Assembly (NCBI RefSeq): GCF_900637665.1
Contig: NZ_LR134386.1
Span: 4,022,501-4,086,500, forward strand
Origin: Chryseobacterium nakagawai
GTDB lineage: Bacteria; Bacteroidota; Bacteroidia; Flavobacteriales; Weeksellaceae
Direction of reading: 5' to 3'
Length of the DNA: 64,000 nucleotides
Shown: positions 38,364-46,367 of the stretch, in pieces
How the letters are laid out: every line of letters starts with the position of its first letter
Position numbering within the stretch: position 1 is the first letter of the stretch
Program-made: the position numbers and the translations under genes
Notes under the pieces: generated by a model
The model's database searches: none
The model's input: only the letters and a program-made list of their open reading frames with translations
What the model was told of the DNA's origin: nothing

Positions 38364-39116
38364 TTATTGTATCAGATAACCTCCATCTACCGGAAGATAA
38401 GCTCCTGTACAGAAACTTGCGTCATCTGATGCCAAAAATAATACAGCTTTTGCAATTTCCTCGGGTTTTCCCAATCTTTTCATCGCATGTTTAGATTCCA
38501 TATAGGATCTGTACTCTGTACTTTGTGCTGCATTGTCCATTAACAAAGGAGTTTCTATATATCCCGGACCAATCGCATTAACACGAATATTATGAGTTCC
38601 GTTTTCCAGCGCGGCTACTTTGGTAAGGCCTACCAACCCATGTTTTGATGAAGCATACGAAGCAATTCCGAATTCAGCTACCTGACTCATGATAGAACCC
38701 ATATTTACAACAGCCCCACCTGTTGCCTGTTTTCTCATCTGGGCAATCTGATATTTCATTCCGTAAAACACCCCGCTCAGATTGATATTAAGAACTTTCT
38801 GCCATTCTTCTATTGTCTTTTCATGAACAGGAGATGCGTCTACAATTCCTGCATTATTAACCGCTATATCCAAACTGCCGAACGCCTCTACCGTTTCATT
38901 GACGGCTCTTTCCATTTCTTCATGATTAGAAACATCGCATGCAATAAATTTAGCAGCAGTTCCTTCATTTAAAACTTCTTCAAGTGTTTCTTTATTCTCT
39001 TTAAGGTCTGCAATAACAATCTTCGCTCCCTCTCTTGCCATTAAAACAGCCACAGCTTTCCCAATTCCTGAATTTCCTCCTGTAATAAAAGCAACTTTGT
39101 TTTCAAAACGTTTCAT
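38364..39116 (-). CDS. Short-chain dehydrogenase/reductase
   Basis: A 250-residue classical SDR. The cofactor motif is TGGNSGIGKAVAVLMAREG near the N-terminus, with NNAGI, the catalytic Ser-Tyr-Lys (MGSIMSQ ... SYASSKHG) and the family tail FLASDDASFCTGAYLPVDGG. The DLK after the second beta strand suggests NAD as cofactor. Cytoplasmic, substrate unknown. First gene of a two-gene transcript with a MarR regulator 13 bp downstream. Confidence 0.92.
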   Translation of the reverse strand: MKRFENKVAFITGGNSGIGKAVAVLMAREGAKIVIADLKENKETLEEVLNEGTAAKFIACDVSNHEEMERAVNETVEAFGSLDIAVNNAGIVDASPVHEKTIEEWQKVLNINLSGVFYGMKYQIAQMRKQATGGAVVNMGSIMSQVAEFGIASYASSKHGLVGLTKVAALENGTHNIRVNAIGPGYIETPLLMDNAAQSTEYRSYMESKHAMKRLGKPEEIAKAVLFLASDDASFCTGAYLPVDGGYLIQ

Positions 39117-39506
39117 ATTGATTCTTTTTAAAATTAATATTTCAAATTTAATGACTAATCATCAATGTCTAATCATAAATATTGTTAAAAATAAAAACTA
39201 TTTTAAAATTTAGAGGAATCATAGGAGTTGAGAGCCAACTCTTTTTATCATGAAGATAAAGTGTTATGATCCAATCCTATTTTATACAATTCTTAAAAAT
39301 TTTAATTTATTTTATTTTTCTTACAACCAAAAAAAACAAAAATCCCAATGGAAAATGAATTTAAAATGGAAAACCTCTATTCAAAACATCTTAAAATAGA
39401 AAAAAACAAAAAGACTAAACAATTTAAAAACAACAAGTTAAATCATTAATAATAATTTAATATTTAAAAACCCTACATTTTTAGTAGACTAATAAAAATT
39501 ATATTA
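39117..39506. other. AT-rich intergenic region upstream of the methionine leader
   Basis: About 390 bp, very A-rich on the plus strand, with no credible gene. A 33-codon Lys/Asn-rich frame at 39348 reflects base composition only. The minus-strand left end should carry the SDR promoter. Confidence 0.4.
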
Positions 39507-39514
39507 TATATTTG
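39507..39514 (+). promoter_or_regulatory. -7 element (TATATTTG) for the methionine leader transcript
   Basis: TATATTTG is a full match to TAnnTTTG. The -33 element is weak (no TTG at the ideal distance). Transcription should start near 39520, about 20 nt before the leader ATG. Confidence 0.5.
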
Positions 39515-39540
39515 CAAACGTATTCAGGAAATAAAACAAA

Positions 39541-39639
39541 ATGAGCACAATAACAAAGAATAATGCAACTCATAAACACATCATTAAAAACATGATGAAG
39601 GATATGTGTATGCCTGTGCATCAAGAATACTGTGGGTGA
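39541..39639 (+). CDS. Met/Cys-containing 32-residue leader peptide of the methionine transporter operon
   Basis: A 32-codon frame reading MSTITKNNATHKHIIKN, then MMKDMCMP and VHQEYCG. Four Met codons lie in a seven-codon span (codons 18-24) with a Cys among them and a second Cys at 31. It ends 27 bp before a perfect terminator, and metNIQ lies further downstream. Bases 39632-39643, which span the end of the frame and its stop codon, can pair with the whole 5' arm of that terminator. This is the layout of a ribosome-sensing attenuator in which slow translation of Met codons allows read-through. The peptide probably has no function after translation. Confidence 0.7.
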   Translation: MSTITKNNATHKHIIKNMMKDMCMPVHQEYCG

Positions 39640-39676
39640 CCTTACTTTTAATATGACATACTTTTGAAGGCCCTAC
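39632..39676 (+). promoter_or_regulatory. Predicted antiterminator of the methionine operon attenuator
   Basis: GTGGG at 39632-39636 can pair with CCTAC at 39672-39676 and CCTT at 39640-39643 with AAGG at 39667-39670, nine pairs with one G-U. The unpaired bases between are the leader's TGA stop codon. It uses the same bases as the terminator's 5' arm, so the two structures exclude each other. Confidence 0.6.
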
Positions 39677-39692
39677 CAAGTTGTAGGGCCTT
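39667..39692 (+). terminator. Attenuator terminator before the EamA-metNIQ genes
   Basis: A perfect 10-bp stem AAGGCCCTAC (39667-39676) with 39683-39692 over a 6-nt loop, followed by a T-run. It sits between a short leader frame and the transporter genes it would control. Confidence 0.85.
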
Positions 39693-39728
39693 TTTTATTT
39701 AAAAACCAAAACATTAAAAAAAATAAAA

Positions 39729-40727
39729 ATGACCAATTCTAAAAACAAATGGCTGGTTCCATTGGCATTTACAAACATCTATGTAATATGGGGGATTACG
39801 TTTTTAGCTATTTCATTTGGCTTGAAAGGTTTTCCTCCGTTCATTCTTTCAGGATTGAGATTTCTGGTAGCAGGGATTTTGATGATGGGGTATCTATTGT
39901 CTAAGGGAGAAAAAGCAAATTCTCTGATCAACTGGAAAAAAAATGCCATCACCGGAGTTCTTATTCTTACCGGAGGAACAGGTCTGGTAGCTTGGGGAGA
40001 ACAGTATGTAACAGCTTCAGAGGCTGCAATCTCAATAGCAACTGGCCCCTTCTGGTTCATTGCTATCGACAGAAAAAACTGGAAATATTATTTTTCAGAT
40101 AAGTTTATTCCGATAGGTCTGATGATTGGATTCGTAGGATTGATATTCTTTTTAAAAGGAAGCGTCAATTCAAATGCAGCTCATGCAGCCGCTAACAGTC
40201 ATCTTCGCATTACCGCTTTTGTGGTATTAGGACTTAGTTCTATTGCATGGGTTTTAGGCTCTTTATACTCCAAGAAAAATCCAGCTTCACAGACTACCTT
40301 TATGAATATTGCCCAACAACTTATTGTGGCCGGAGTAGCTGCTTTTCTTATTGCTTTATTTAGAGGGGAATGGGCTCATTTTTCGGCTTCAAACATCCCT
40401 GTATCGGCATGGGCAGGTGTTCTGTTTTTGATCTTCTTTGGATCGATAGTCGCTTATTTGTCGTACATTTGGCTGTTGTCTGTGAAACCTGCCGCATTGG
40501 TAAGCACCCACACCTACATTAACCCTATTGTTACAGTTATTGCAGGATGGATTGTAGCTAATCAAAGTATCAATGGAGGCCAGTTATATGGTTTGGCAAT
40601 CATATTGCTGGGAGTATTGCTGACCAATGTCACCAAGTATTTCAAGCTTTCCAAACGGTCTAAGGTCAAAATCAGAAGAGTTAGAAGATTTTTTAACAGG
40701 GCAGGCAAAAGATATCAGCCTATTTAA
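39729..40727 (+). CDS. EamA/DMT-family inner-membrane transporter
   Basis: A 332-residue membrane protein with about ten helices in two EamA halves (first half: AFTNIYVIWGITFLAISFGL, ILSGLRFLVAGILMMGYLL; second half: FVVLGLSSIAWVLGSLYSKK, FGSIVAYLSYIWLLSVKPA, THTYINPIVTVIAGWIVA). DMT transporters mostly export amino acids, metabolites or drugs. It lies 19 bp ahead of metN and behind the leader/terminator, so its expression should follow methionine status. The C-terminal tail is strongly basic (KRSKVKIRRVRRFF). Substrate unknown; an amino acid or a sulfur compound is a guess from context. Confidence 0.9.
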   Translation: MTNSKNKWLVPLAFTNIYVIWGITFLAISFGLKGFPPFILSGLRFLVAGILMMGYLLSKGEKANSLINWKKNAITGVLILTGGTGLVAWGEQYVTASEAAISIATGPFWFIAIDRKNWKYYFSDKFIPIGLMIGFVGLIFFLKGSVNSNAAHAAANSHLRITAFVVLGLSSIAWVLGSLYSKKNPASQTTFMNIAQQLIVAGVAAFLIALFRGEWAHFSASNIPVSAWAGVLFLIFFGSIVAYLSYIWLLSVKPAALVSTHTYINPIVTVIAGWIVANQSINGGQLYGLAIILLGVLLTNVTKYFKLSKRSKVKIRRVRRFFNRAGKRYQPI

Positions 40728-40745
40728 ATAGTATAAAACATCAGA

Positions 40746-41774
40746 ATGATAGAAATCAGAAATATATCAAAAACATTCCATCAGAAGAAGCAGGCATTTA
40801 AGGCATTGGATCAGGTGAGCCTCAATATTGATAAAGGAGATATTGTAGGTATCATAGGCTTCTCCGGTGCCGGAAAAAGTACCCTGATCCGTACCGTTAA
40901 TCTGTTGGAAAGACCGGATGAAGGGCAGATCATTATTAATGGAAAGGATTTCACCCAATTAAGTTCAAAGCAGCTTGCTGAAGAACGTAAGAAAATAGGA
41001 ATGATCTTCCAGCACTTTAACCTTCTTTCTTCAAGAACTGTTTTTGATAATGTAGCACTTCCTCTGGAGCTGGACCACATCAGCAAAGATCAAATCAATA
41101 AAAAGGTCAACGAATTACTGAAAATTGTAGGCCTTGAAGATAAAGCCAATGATTATCCAAGAAGCCTTTCCGGAGGACAGAAACAAAGAGTGGCCATCGC
41201 AAGGGCTTTAGCCAATGATCCTCACCTGTTGCTTTGTGATGAAGCCACCAGTGCGCTGGACCCGGTTACCACCCAATCTATTTTACAGCTTCTAAAAGAT
41301 ATTAATGTGAGATTAGGAATTACTATTCTTCTGATTACCCATGAAATGGAAGTCATTAAAGCTGTTTGTAACCACGTTGCCGTGATAGACAAAGGAAAAC
41401 TACTAGCTAAAGGAACATTAAGTGAGATCATTTCAAACCGGGAAAATCCGGTGATCCAACAATTTATAAATTCAGATGTCATGACCCTGCCACAGGAACT
41501 CAATAACAGACTACAGAAAGAACCTCAGGAAGGCTTATTTCCTCTGGTCGAAATAGAACTTAACGAAAACATAAGTGTTGAACAAATTCTTTCAGCCCTA
41601 TACAATGAACATAAAATCCCTTACAAAATTTTGAAAGCAGATGTAGAATATTTTGGGAATTCTAATTTTGGTAAACTACTTTTGCAACTTCAAGGTGAAG
41701 CTGAAGAAAACCAAAAAGCCATCTATTATTTTAATCAGAATAAATTACAAAATACAGTAAAAGGATATGCTTAG
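40746..41774 (+). CDS. metN: Methionine ABC transporter ATP-binding protein MetN
   Basis: A 342-residue ABC ATPase. Walker A is GFSGAGKST at 38-46, the signature is LSGGQKQRVAIARAL, and Walker B is LLLCDEATSALDP. The C-terminal 75 residues form the NIL/ACT-like domain that binds methionine and inhibits transport in MetN proteins. It drives uptake of D- and L-methionine. Its end overlaps the metI start by 8 bp. Confidence 0.95.
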   Translation: MIEIRNISKTFHQKKQAFKALDQVSLNIDKGDIVGIIGFSGAGKSTLIRTVNLLERPDEGQIIINGKDFTQLSSKQLAEERKKIGMIFQHFNLLSSRTVFDNVALPLELDHISKDQINKKVNELLKIVGLEDKANDYPRSLSGGQKQRVAIARALANDPHLLLCDEATSALDPVTTQSILQLLKDINVRLGITILLITHEMEVIKAVCNHVAVIDKGKLLAKGTLSEIISNRENPVIQQFINSDVMTLPQELNNRLQKEPQEGLFPLVEIELNENISVEQILSALYNEHKIPYKILKADVEYFGNSNFGKLLLQLQGEAEENQKAIYYFNQNKLQNTVKGYA

Positions 41775-42423
41775 TGATGCAGTACTTGCCCTTTTGGCAA
41801 AAGGAACCTGGGAAACAGTTTATATGACATTCGTATCCGGATTTTTTGGATTTGTTTTAGGGCTCCCGGTAGGAATTCTCTTATTTTTAACAAGAAAGGG
41901 ACAATTGTTGGAAAATGTGATCTACTATAGAGCATTATCCATTATTGTCAATATTTTTCGGGCGATTCCATTTATTATTTTAATTGTATGGATGATCCCT
42001 TTTACTAGGGTTTTGGCAGGAACATCTATTGGAGTGAATGCAGCCCTGGTTCCACTCAGTGTAGGAGCAGCCCCTTTTATTGCAAGATTGGTTGAAAACA
42101 GCCTTATCGAAGTTCCTCACGGATTAATTGAAACAGCTAGAGCCTTGGGAGCTTCCCCATTTCAGATCATTAGAAAGGTATTACTTCCTGAAGCGCTTCC
42201 TTCATTAATTAATAATGCAACCATTACTTTAATTACATTAGTAGGGTATTCCGCGATGGGTGGTGCTGTGGGTGCTGGTGGATTAGGACAGGTTGGATAC
42301 CAATATGGATACATTGGGTATGATATTGTGATTATGAATACGGTATTGATCTTACTAGTACTTTTGGTATTTATCATACAATTTATGGGCGATAAACTTT
42401 CTAAGAGATTTGACCATAGATAA
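41767..42423 (+). CDS. metI: Methionine ABC transporter permease MetI
   Basis: A 218-residue integral membrane permease with five to six helices. The coupling (EAA) loop is HGLIETARALGASPFQIIRKVLLPEALPSL (in parts ETARALGASPFQ and LLPEALPSL). GAVGAGGLGQVGYQYGY at the C-terminus is characteristic of MetI. Translationally coupled to metN. The following metQ gene is separated by a 138-bp gap holding a degenerate G/T tract. Confidence 0.95.
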   Translation: MLSDAVLALLAKGTWETVYMTFVSGFFGFVLGLPVGILLFLTRKGQLLENVIYYRALSIIVNIFRAIPFIILIVWMIPFTRVLAGTSIGVNAALVPLSVGAAPFIARLVENSLIEVPHGLIETARALGASPFQIIRKVLLPEALPSLINNATITLITLVGYSAMGGAVGAGGLGQVGYQYGYIGYDIVIMNTVLILLVLLVFIIQFMGDKLSKRFDHR

Positions 42424-42480
42424 GTTTGAAGGTTTCGAGGTGCGGGATTTAGGTTGGAGAGTTTGAAGGTAATAGAGTTT
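42424..42480. repeat. G/T-skewed degenerate tract inside the metI-metQ gap
   Basis: Units such as GTTTGAAGGTTTCGAGG and GGTTGGAGAGTTTGAAGG, strongly G/T-skewed on this strand and without coding sense. A related tract follows metQ at 43369-43430 (GTTTGAGGGTTGGAGAG). Confidence 0.45.
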
Positions 42481-42561
42481 TTGAGTAAAGGAGAACAAAT
42501 AAACGAACACTGCTTTTGTGATTTTACTATTTTAACTTCTTTACAAATTAAAAAGAATAGA

Positions 42562-43368
42562 ATGAAAAAAATAAAAATCTTAGGTTTAATCGCTGCTGGA
42601 GTACTGCTTTTCAGTGCTTGTTCAGGGAGAAAGGATGATCCGAACTTTATCAGAGTGGGAATTACTTATGGACCAGAGCAGGAAGTGGCTGAAGTAGCTA
42701 AAAAAGTAGCAAAGGAAAAATACAACCTTGAAGTGGAGCTGATTCCTTTCAATGATTATGTTGTTCCCAATGAAGCATTGATGAATGGAGATATTGATGT
42801 GAATGCTTTTCAGCACGCTCCTTATTTAACCGAACAATCAAAACAAAGAGGATATCATCTTGCTATTGTAGGAAATACGTTTGTCTACCCTATCATAGCT
42901 TATTCAAAGAAAATTAACAATCTTAACCAATTACAAGATGGGAGCACTATTGTTATTCCCAATGACCCTACCAATGGTGGACGTTCCTTACTTCTATTGC
43001 AGAAAAATGGATTACTGAAACTAAGAGCAGGGGTTGGATTGCTTCCAAAGGTTACCGATATTACTGAAAATCCAAAACAGCTGAAAATTATGGAAATTGA
43101 AGGAGCACAGATCCCAAGGGTTTTGGATGACAGAGATGTTGTCGTAGGAATCATCAATAATAATTTTGCTGCACAAGCCGGATTGGATTCAGAAAAGCAG
43201 GGTATATTTAAAGAAGATAAAGACTCACCTTATGTTAACCTTGTCGTAGCAAGACAGGATAATAAGAACAGCCAGAAGGTAAAAAACTTTGTGAAAGCTT
43301 ACCAATCTGATGAAGTGGAAAAGAAAGCACTGGAAGTTTTTAAAGGAGGAGCTGTGAAAGGATGGTAA
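42562..43368 (+). CDS. metQ: Methionine-binding lipoprotein MetQ
   Basis: A 268-residue lipoprotein from the ATG at 42562 (MKKIKILGLIAAGVLLFSAC, lipobox Cys20); the frame opens further upstream at 42454 but that part is G/T repeat and not protein-like. NlpA/MetQ family marks are IRVGITYGPEQEVAEVA, ALMNGDIDVNAFQHAPYL, IVIPNDPTNGGRSLLLLQK and NNNFAAQAGL. It binds methionine and delivers it to MetI. Last gene of the operon. Confidence 0.93.
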   Translation: MKKIKILGLIAAGVLLFSACSGRKDDPNFIRVGITYGPEQEVAEVAKKVAKEKYNLEVELIPFNDYVVPNEALMNGDIDVNAFQHAPYLTEQSKQRGYHLAIVGNTFVYPIIAYSKKINNLNQLQDGSTIVIPNDPTNGGRSLLLLQKNGLLKLRAGVGLLPKVTDITENPKQLKIMEIEGAQIPRVLDDRDVVVGIINNNFAAQAGLDSEKQGIFKEDKDSPYVNLVVARQDNKNSQKVKNFVKAYQSDEVEKKALEVFKGGAVKGW

Positions 43369-43430
43369 TGAGTTTGAGGGTTGGAGAGTATGAGTGGTTT
43401 AGGGTCCGGGATGCGAAATTTAAAAGTTCA
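43369..43430. repeat. G/T-skewed degenerate tract after metQ
   Basis: GAGTTTGAGGGTTGGAGAG and GGTTTAGGGTCCGGGATG-type units, alike in composition and phrasing to the tract in the metI-metQ gap. Confidence 0.4.
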
Positions 43431-43460
43431 GGGTCGTTATCACTTCTCTCCTGATTGACC

Positions 43461-43483
43461 ATTCACTTGCGAAGTAAAATTGA
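43461..43483. repeat. Dispersed motif TCAATTT(TA)CTTCGCAAGTGAAT, reverse orientation
   Basis: The reverse complement of this stretch matches 5777-5797 with a few changes. Both copies are intergenic. Confidence 0.5.
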
Positions 43484-43618
43484 CTATTAACATCAAATAT
43501 TACATTTCTCAGTCTATTATCTACAAATATCCCCCAACAGATTTCTACCTTCAATAAATAACAAGCTGTCAGCAATTTTGTAGGCAGTTTTTTTATGTTT
43601 TAAAATTTATTTTCTCAA

Positions 43619-43651
43619 TTTGAGATAATATAAAAATTTTGTTTATTTTTG
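43619..43651 (+). promoter_or_regulatory. Promoter of the GH3 glucosidase gene
   Basis: TTTG at 43619-43622 and TATTTTTG at 43644-43651 match the Bacteroidota consensus with a 21-nt spacer; the ATG follows 23 bp later. Confidence 0.7.
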
Positions 43652-43674
43652 CTTCAATCCATTAAAAAGGCATT

Positions 43675-45933
43675 ATGTTAAAGAAAACCGCCATTGTAAG
43701 TTTATTCACCTTTATTTCTGTTTCTTATATGGCCCAGAACACTACTCCCGTTTATTTAGATGAATCAAAACCTGTAGAACAGCGTATTCAGGATGCTCTT
43801 TCCAGAATGACCCTGGAAGAAAAAGTAGCGATGCTACATGCACAGTCAAAATTCAGTTCTCCTGGTGTTCCAAGATTAGGAATTCCTGAATTCTGGACGA
43901 CTGACGGCCCTCATGGGGTACGCCCTGAAGTCATGTGGGACGAATGGGATCAAGCCGGATGGACCAACGACTCCATTATCGCCTACCCTGCCCTTACCGC
44001 TTTATCAGCTACCTGGAATAAGAAAATGTCCTGGAACTACGGTAAAGCATTGGGAGAAGAAGCCCGTTACAGAAAGAAAGATATTCTATTGGGTCCAGGT
44101 GTCAACATTTACAGAACTCCTCTAAATGGCAGAAACTTTGAATATATGGGGGAAGATCCATATCTGACCTCAAAAATGGTAGTTCCTTATATCAAAGGGG
44201 TACAATCTAATGGTGTAGCCACTTCTGTTAAACACTTTGCCCTGAACAATCAGGAAATGTTCCGCCATACCAGCAATGTAAATGTAGATGACAGAACATT
44301 ATATGAAATCTATCTTCCACCTTTCAAAGCAGCAGTAACAGAAGGAGATTCATGGACGATCATGGGGGCTTACGATTTGTATAAAGGTCAATATGCCAGC
44401 CAGAATCAATACCTATTAAATGATATTCTAAAAAAGGAATGGAATTATAAAGGTGTAGTAGTTTCAGACTGGGGAGCTGTTAACAATACTGAACAGGCTA
44501 TCCATAACGGACTGGATCTTGAATTCGGATCATGGACGAATGGTCTTTCTGCAGGAACAAAAAATGCTTATGACAATTATTACCTGGCAAAACCTTATCT
44601 TGATCTTATTAAAGCAGGAAAAGTAGGAACTAAAGAACTTGATGACAAGGTCACCCGTCTGCTTCGTCTTGCCTACAAAACGACAATGAACCGAAATAAA
44701 CCTTTCGGAAATATCGCTTCTGAAGAACATAAAGCTGTGGCTAAAGAAATCGGGGAAGAAGGAATTGTTCTGTTAAAAAACCAGGGAAATATACTTCCAA
44801 TCGACATTAATAAGGCTAAAAGAATTGCTGTTGTGGGTGAAAATGCCATCAAGATTATGACTGTGGGCGGTGGTTCTTCATCCTTAAAAGTAAAATATGA
44901 AACCCTTCCTTTAGACGGAATCAAAAATAGATTTGGAAAACAAGCTGATGTGCAATATGCCAGAGGGTATGTTGGTGACATTGGCGGAGAGTACAACGGG
45001 GTAAAATCCGGACAGGACCTGAAAGACACGCGCTCTGAAGCGGAACTCATCAAGGAAGCTGTAGAATTAGCAAAAAAATCCGATTACGTAATTTTCGTTG
45101 GTGGATTAAACAAAGCTGACTTTCAGGACAGTGAAGGAAATGACAGAAAGAGCTATGGATTACCTTACAACCAGGATAATGTGATTACAGCATTAGCTAA
45201 AGCAAATAAAAATCTTGCTGTAGTTTTAGTTTCCGGAAATGCCGTAGCCATGCCTTGGATTAAAGAAGTACCGACTGTTGTACAGGCATGGTATCTGGGT
45301 TCTGAGGCTGGAAATTCTATTGCTTCTATTGTAGCAGGTGATGCCAATCCATCAGGAAAACTTCCGTTTACTTTCCCTGTAAAACTTGAAGATAACTCAG
45401 CTCATCAGCTTGGAGAATATCCTGGTCAGAAAGATGAATTGGCCGCAGGAAAAGGAAAAGATCAGAAAAACCCGATCAATATCACTTACAACGAAGGTGT
45501 ATTTGTAGGATACCGCTGGCATGATACCAAAAACATCAAACCTCTTTTCAGCTTCGGACATGGATTAAGCTATACCACATTTGAATTTGGAAAAGCAAAA
45601 GCAGATAAAACAAGTTTATCACAGAGCGACACTATTACTTTTACGGTAACTGTTAAAAATACAGGAAAAAAAGCCGGAGCCGAAGTTGCGCAGCTTTACA
45701 TCAGCGATTTGAAATCATCTGTTCCACGCCCTGCCAAAGAATTAAAAGGCTTTGAAAAGGTTTATTTAAACCCAGGAGAACAAAAAGAAGTGACTTTCAC
45801 TATTGATAAATCTGCATTAAGTTTCTTTGATGCTCAGAAACACGACTGGGTAGCAGAATCGGGAGATTTTGAAGCTTTAATTGGTAATTCTTCGGATGCC
45901 ATCAAAACAAAAATAAAGTTTACGCTGAAATAG
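43675..45933 (+). CDS. Glycoside hydrolase family 3 beta-glucosidase
   Basis: A 752-residue exported GH3 enzyme of standard length. The signal peptide covers about 1-20 (ISVSYMAQ). The (beta/alpha)8 domain has RLGIPEFWTTDGPHGVRPE, VKHFALNNQEMFRHTSNVNV and the nucleophile Asp265 in VVVSDWGAVNN. The second domain includes GEEGIVLLKNQGNILPID; the C-terminal fibronectin-III-like domain (VTVKNTGKKAGAEVAQLYI) is complete. It removes terminal beta-glucose from oligosaccharides in the periplasm. It has its own promoter and terminator and no SusCD partner is near. Confidence 0.94.
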   Translation: MLKKTAIVSLFTFISVSYMAQNTTPVYLDESKPVEQRIQDALSRMTLEEKVAMLHAQSKFSSPGVPRLGIPEFWTTDGPHGVRPEVMWDEWDQAGWTNDSIIAYPALTALSATWNKKMSWNYGKALGEEARYRKKDILLGPGVNIYRTPLNGRNFEYMGEDPYLTSKMVVPYIKGVQSNGVATSVKHFALNNQEMFRHTSNVNVDDRTLYEIYLPPFKAAVTEGDSWTIMGAYDLYKGQYASQNQYLLNDILKKEWNYKGVVVSDWGAVNNTEQAIHNGLDLEFGSWTNGLSAGTKNAYDNYYLAKPYLDLIKAGKVGTKELDDKVTRLLRLAYKTTMNRNKPFGNIASEEHKAVAKEIGEEGIVLLKNQGNILPIDINKAKRIAVVGENAIKIMTVGGGSSSLKVKYETLPLDGIKNRFGKQADVQYARGYVGDIGGEYNGVKSGQDLKDTRSEAELIKEAVELAKKSDYVIFVGGLNKADFQDSEGNDRKSYGLPYNQDNVITALAKANKNLAVVLVSGNAVAMPWIKEVPTVVQAWYLGSEAGNSIASIVAGDANPSGKLPFTFPVKLEDNSAHQLGEYPGQKDELAAGKGKDQKNPINITYNEGVFVGYRWHDTKNIKPLFSFGHGLSYTTFEFGKAKADKTSLSQSDTITFTVTVKNTGKKAGAEVAQLYISDLKSSVPRPAKELKGFEKVYLNPGEQKEVTFTIDKSALSFFDAQKHDWVAESGDFEALIGNSSDAIKTKIKFTLK

Positions 45934-46020
45934 TAAAGGAGGGAAGATGGAAACATGAAGATGGAAATTACTATTTGGCGACTAACTTATCTATCTAATT
46001 AATTTTGTAGAATTTATGAA

Positions 46021-46044
46021 GCAGGTTTCAGTTTTGAAGCCTGC
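46021..46044 (+). terminator. Terminator after the GH3 gene
   Basis: GCAGGTTTCA (46021-46030) pairs with TGAAGCCTGC (46035-46044), one G-U, followed by a run of six T. Confidence 0.75.
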
Positions 46045-46250
46045 TTTTTTATTTTTCGCAGATTCCTATGCCTAAGTTGACGTTATCATCTATATATGTA
46101 ATCTACGAGATCCACGGGAACTTAAATAATTTTTAACCATCAAGAAAAATAAAAACTTTAAAGAAGCTAACTTCCCATCGTTGATGAATAAAAAGGTTCC
46201 TTTATCAATAGCGCCAGCTATAATTTTAGTGATTCAAATCTTCAGAAAAT

Positions 46251-46282
46251 TTCCCGCAGATTAAACGGATTACACAGATTTT
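46251..46282. repeat. Dispersed-repeat-like stretch (reverse: AATCTGTGTAATCCGTTTAA)
   Basis: The phrase TTTAATCTGCGGGAA follows on the reverse strand. Sequences of this type recur in intergenic DNA of flavobacteria in my recollection; a degenerate relative lies at 46098-46121 in this same gap. Confidence 0.4.
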
Positions 46283-46320
46283 TTCAACTTATCTGCCTAT
46301 AAAACAGCATTGAAATAAAA

Positions 46321-46349
46321 AATAAAGGTTTCAAATTGAAACCTTTATT
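46321..46349 (-). terminator. Terminator after the outer-membrane receptor gene
   Basis: AATAAAGGTTTCAA (46321-46334) is the exact complement of 46336-46349, leaving a tight loop; T-rich sequence follows on both strands. It lies about 20 bp past the stop at 46368. Confidence 0.75.
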
Positions 46350-46367
46350 TTTTATTGAACTAACTTT

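Larger units (their letters stand above)
45934..46367. other. Intergenic region, 434 bp, with two terminators and dispersed repeats
   Basis: It holds the GH3 terminator, the receptor terminator, and two stretches of the AATCTGTGTAATCCG / GATCCACGGGAA kind (46098-46121 and 46251-46282). No credible gene is present. Confidence 0.6.

Noticed and set aside
39348..39449. 33-codon Lys/Asn-rich frame upstream of the methionine leader
   Set aside because: Composition is that of A-rich DNA and it lies before the mapped -7 element, with no terminator of its own.
39507..39728. SAM or other metabolite riboswitch before metNIQ
   Set aside because: The leader is short and taken up by a translated frame; I saw no conserved riboswitch core, and the ribosome-sensing layout explains it better.
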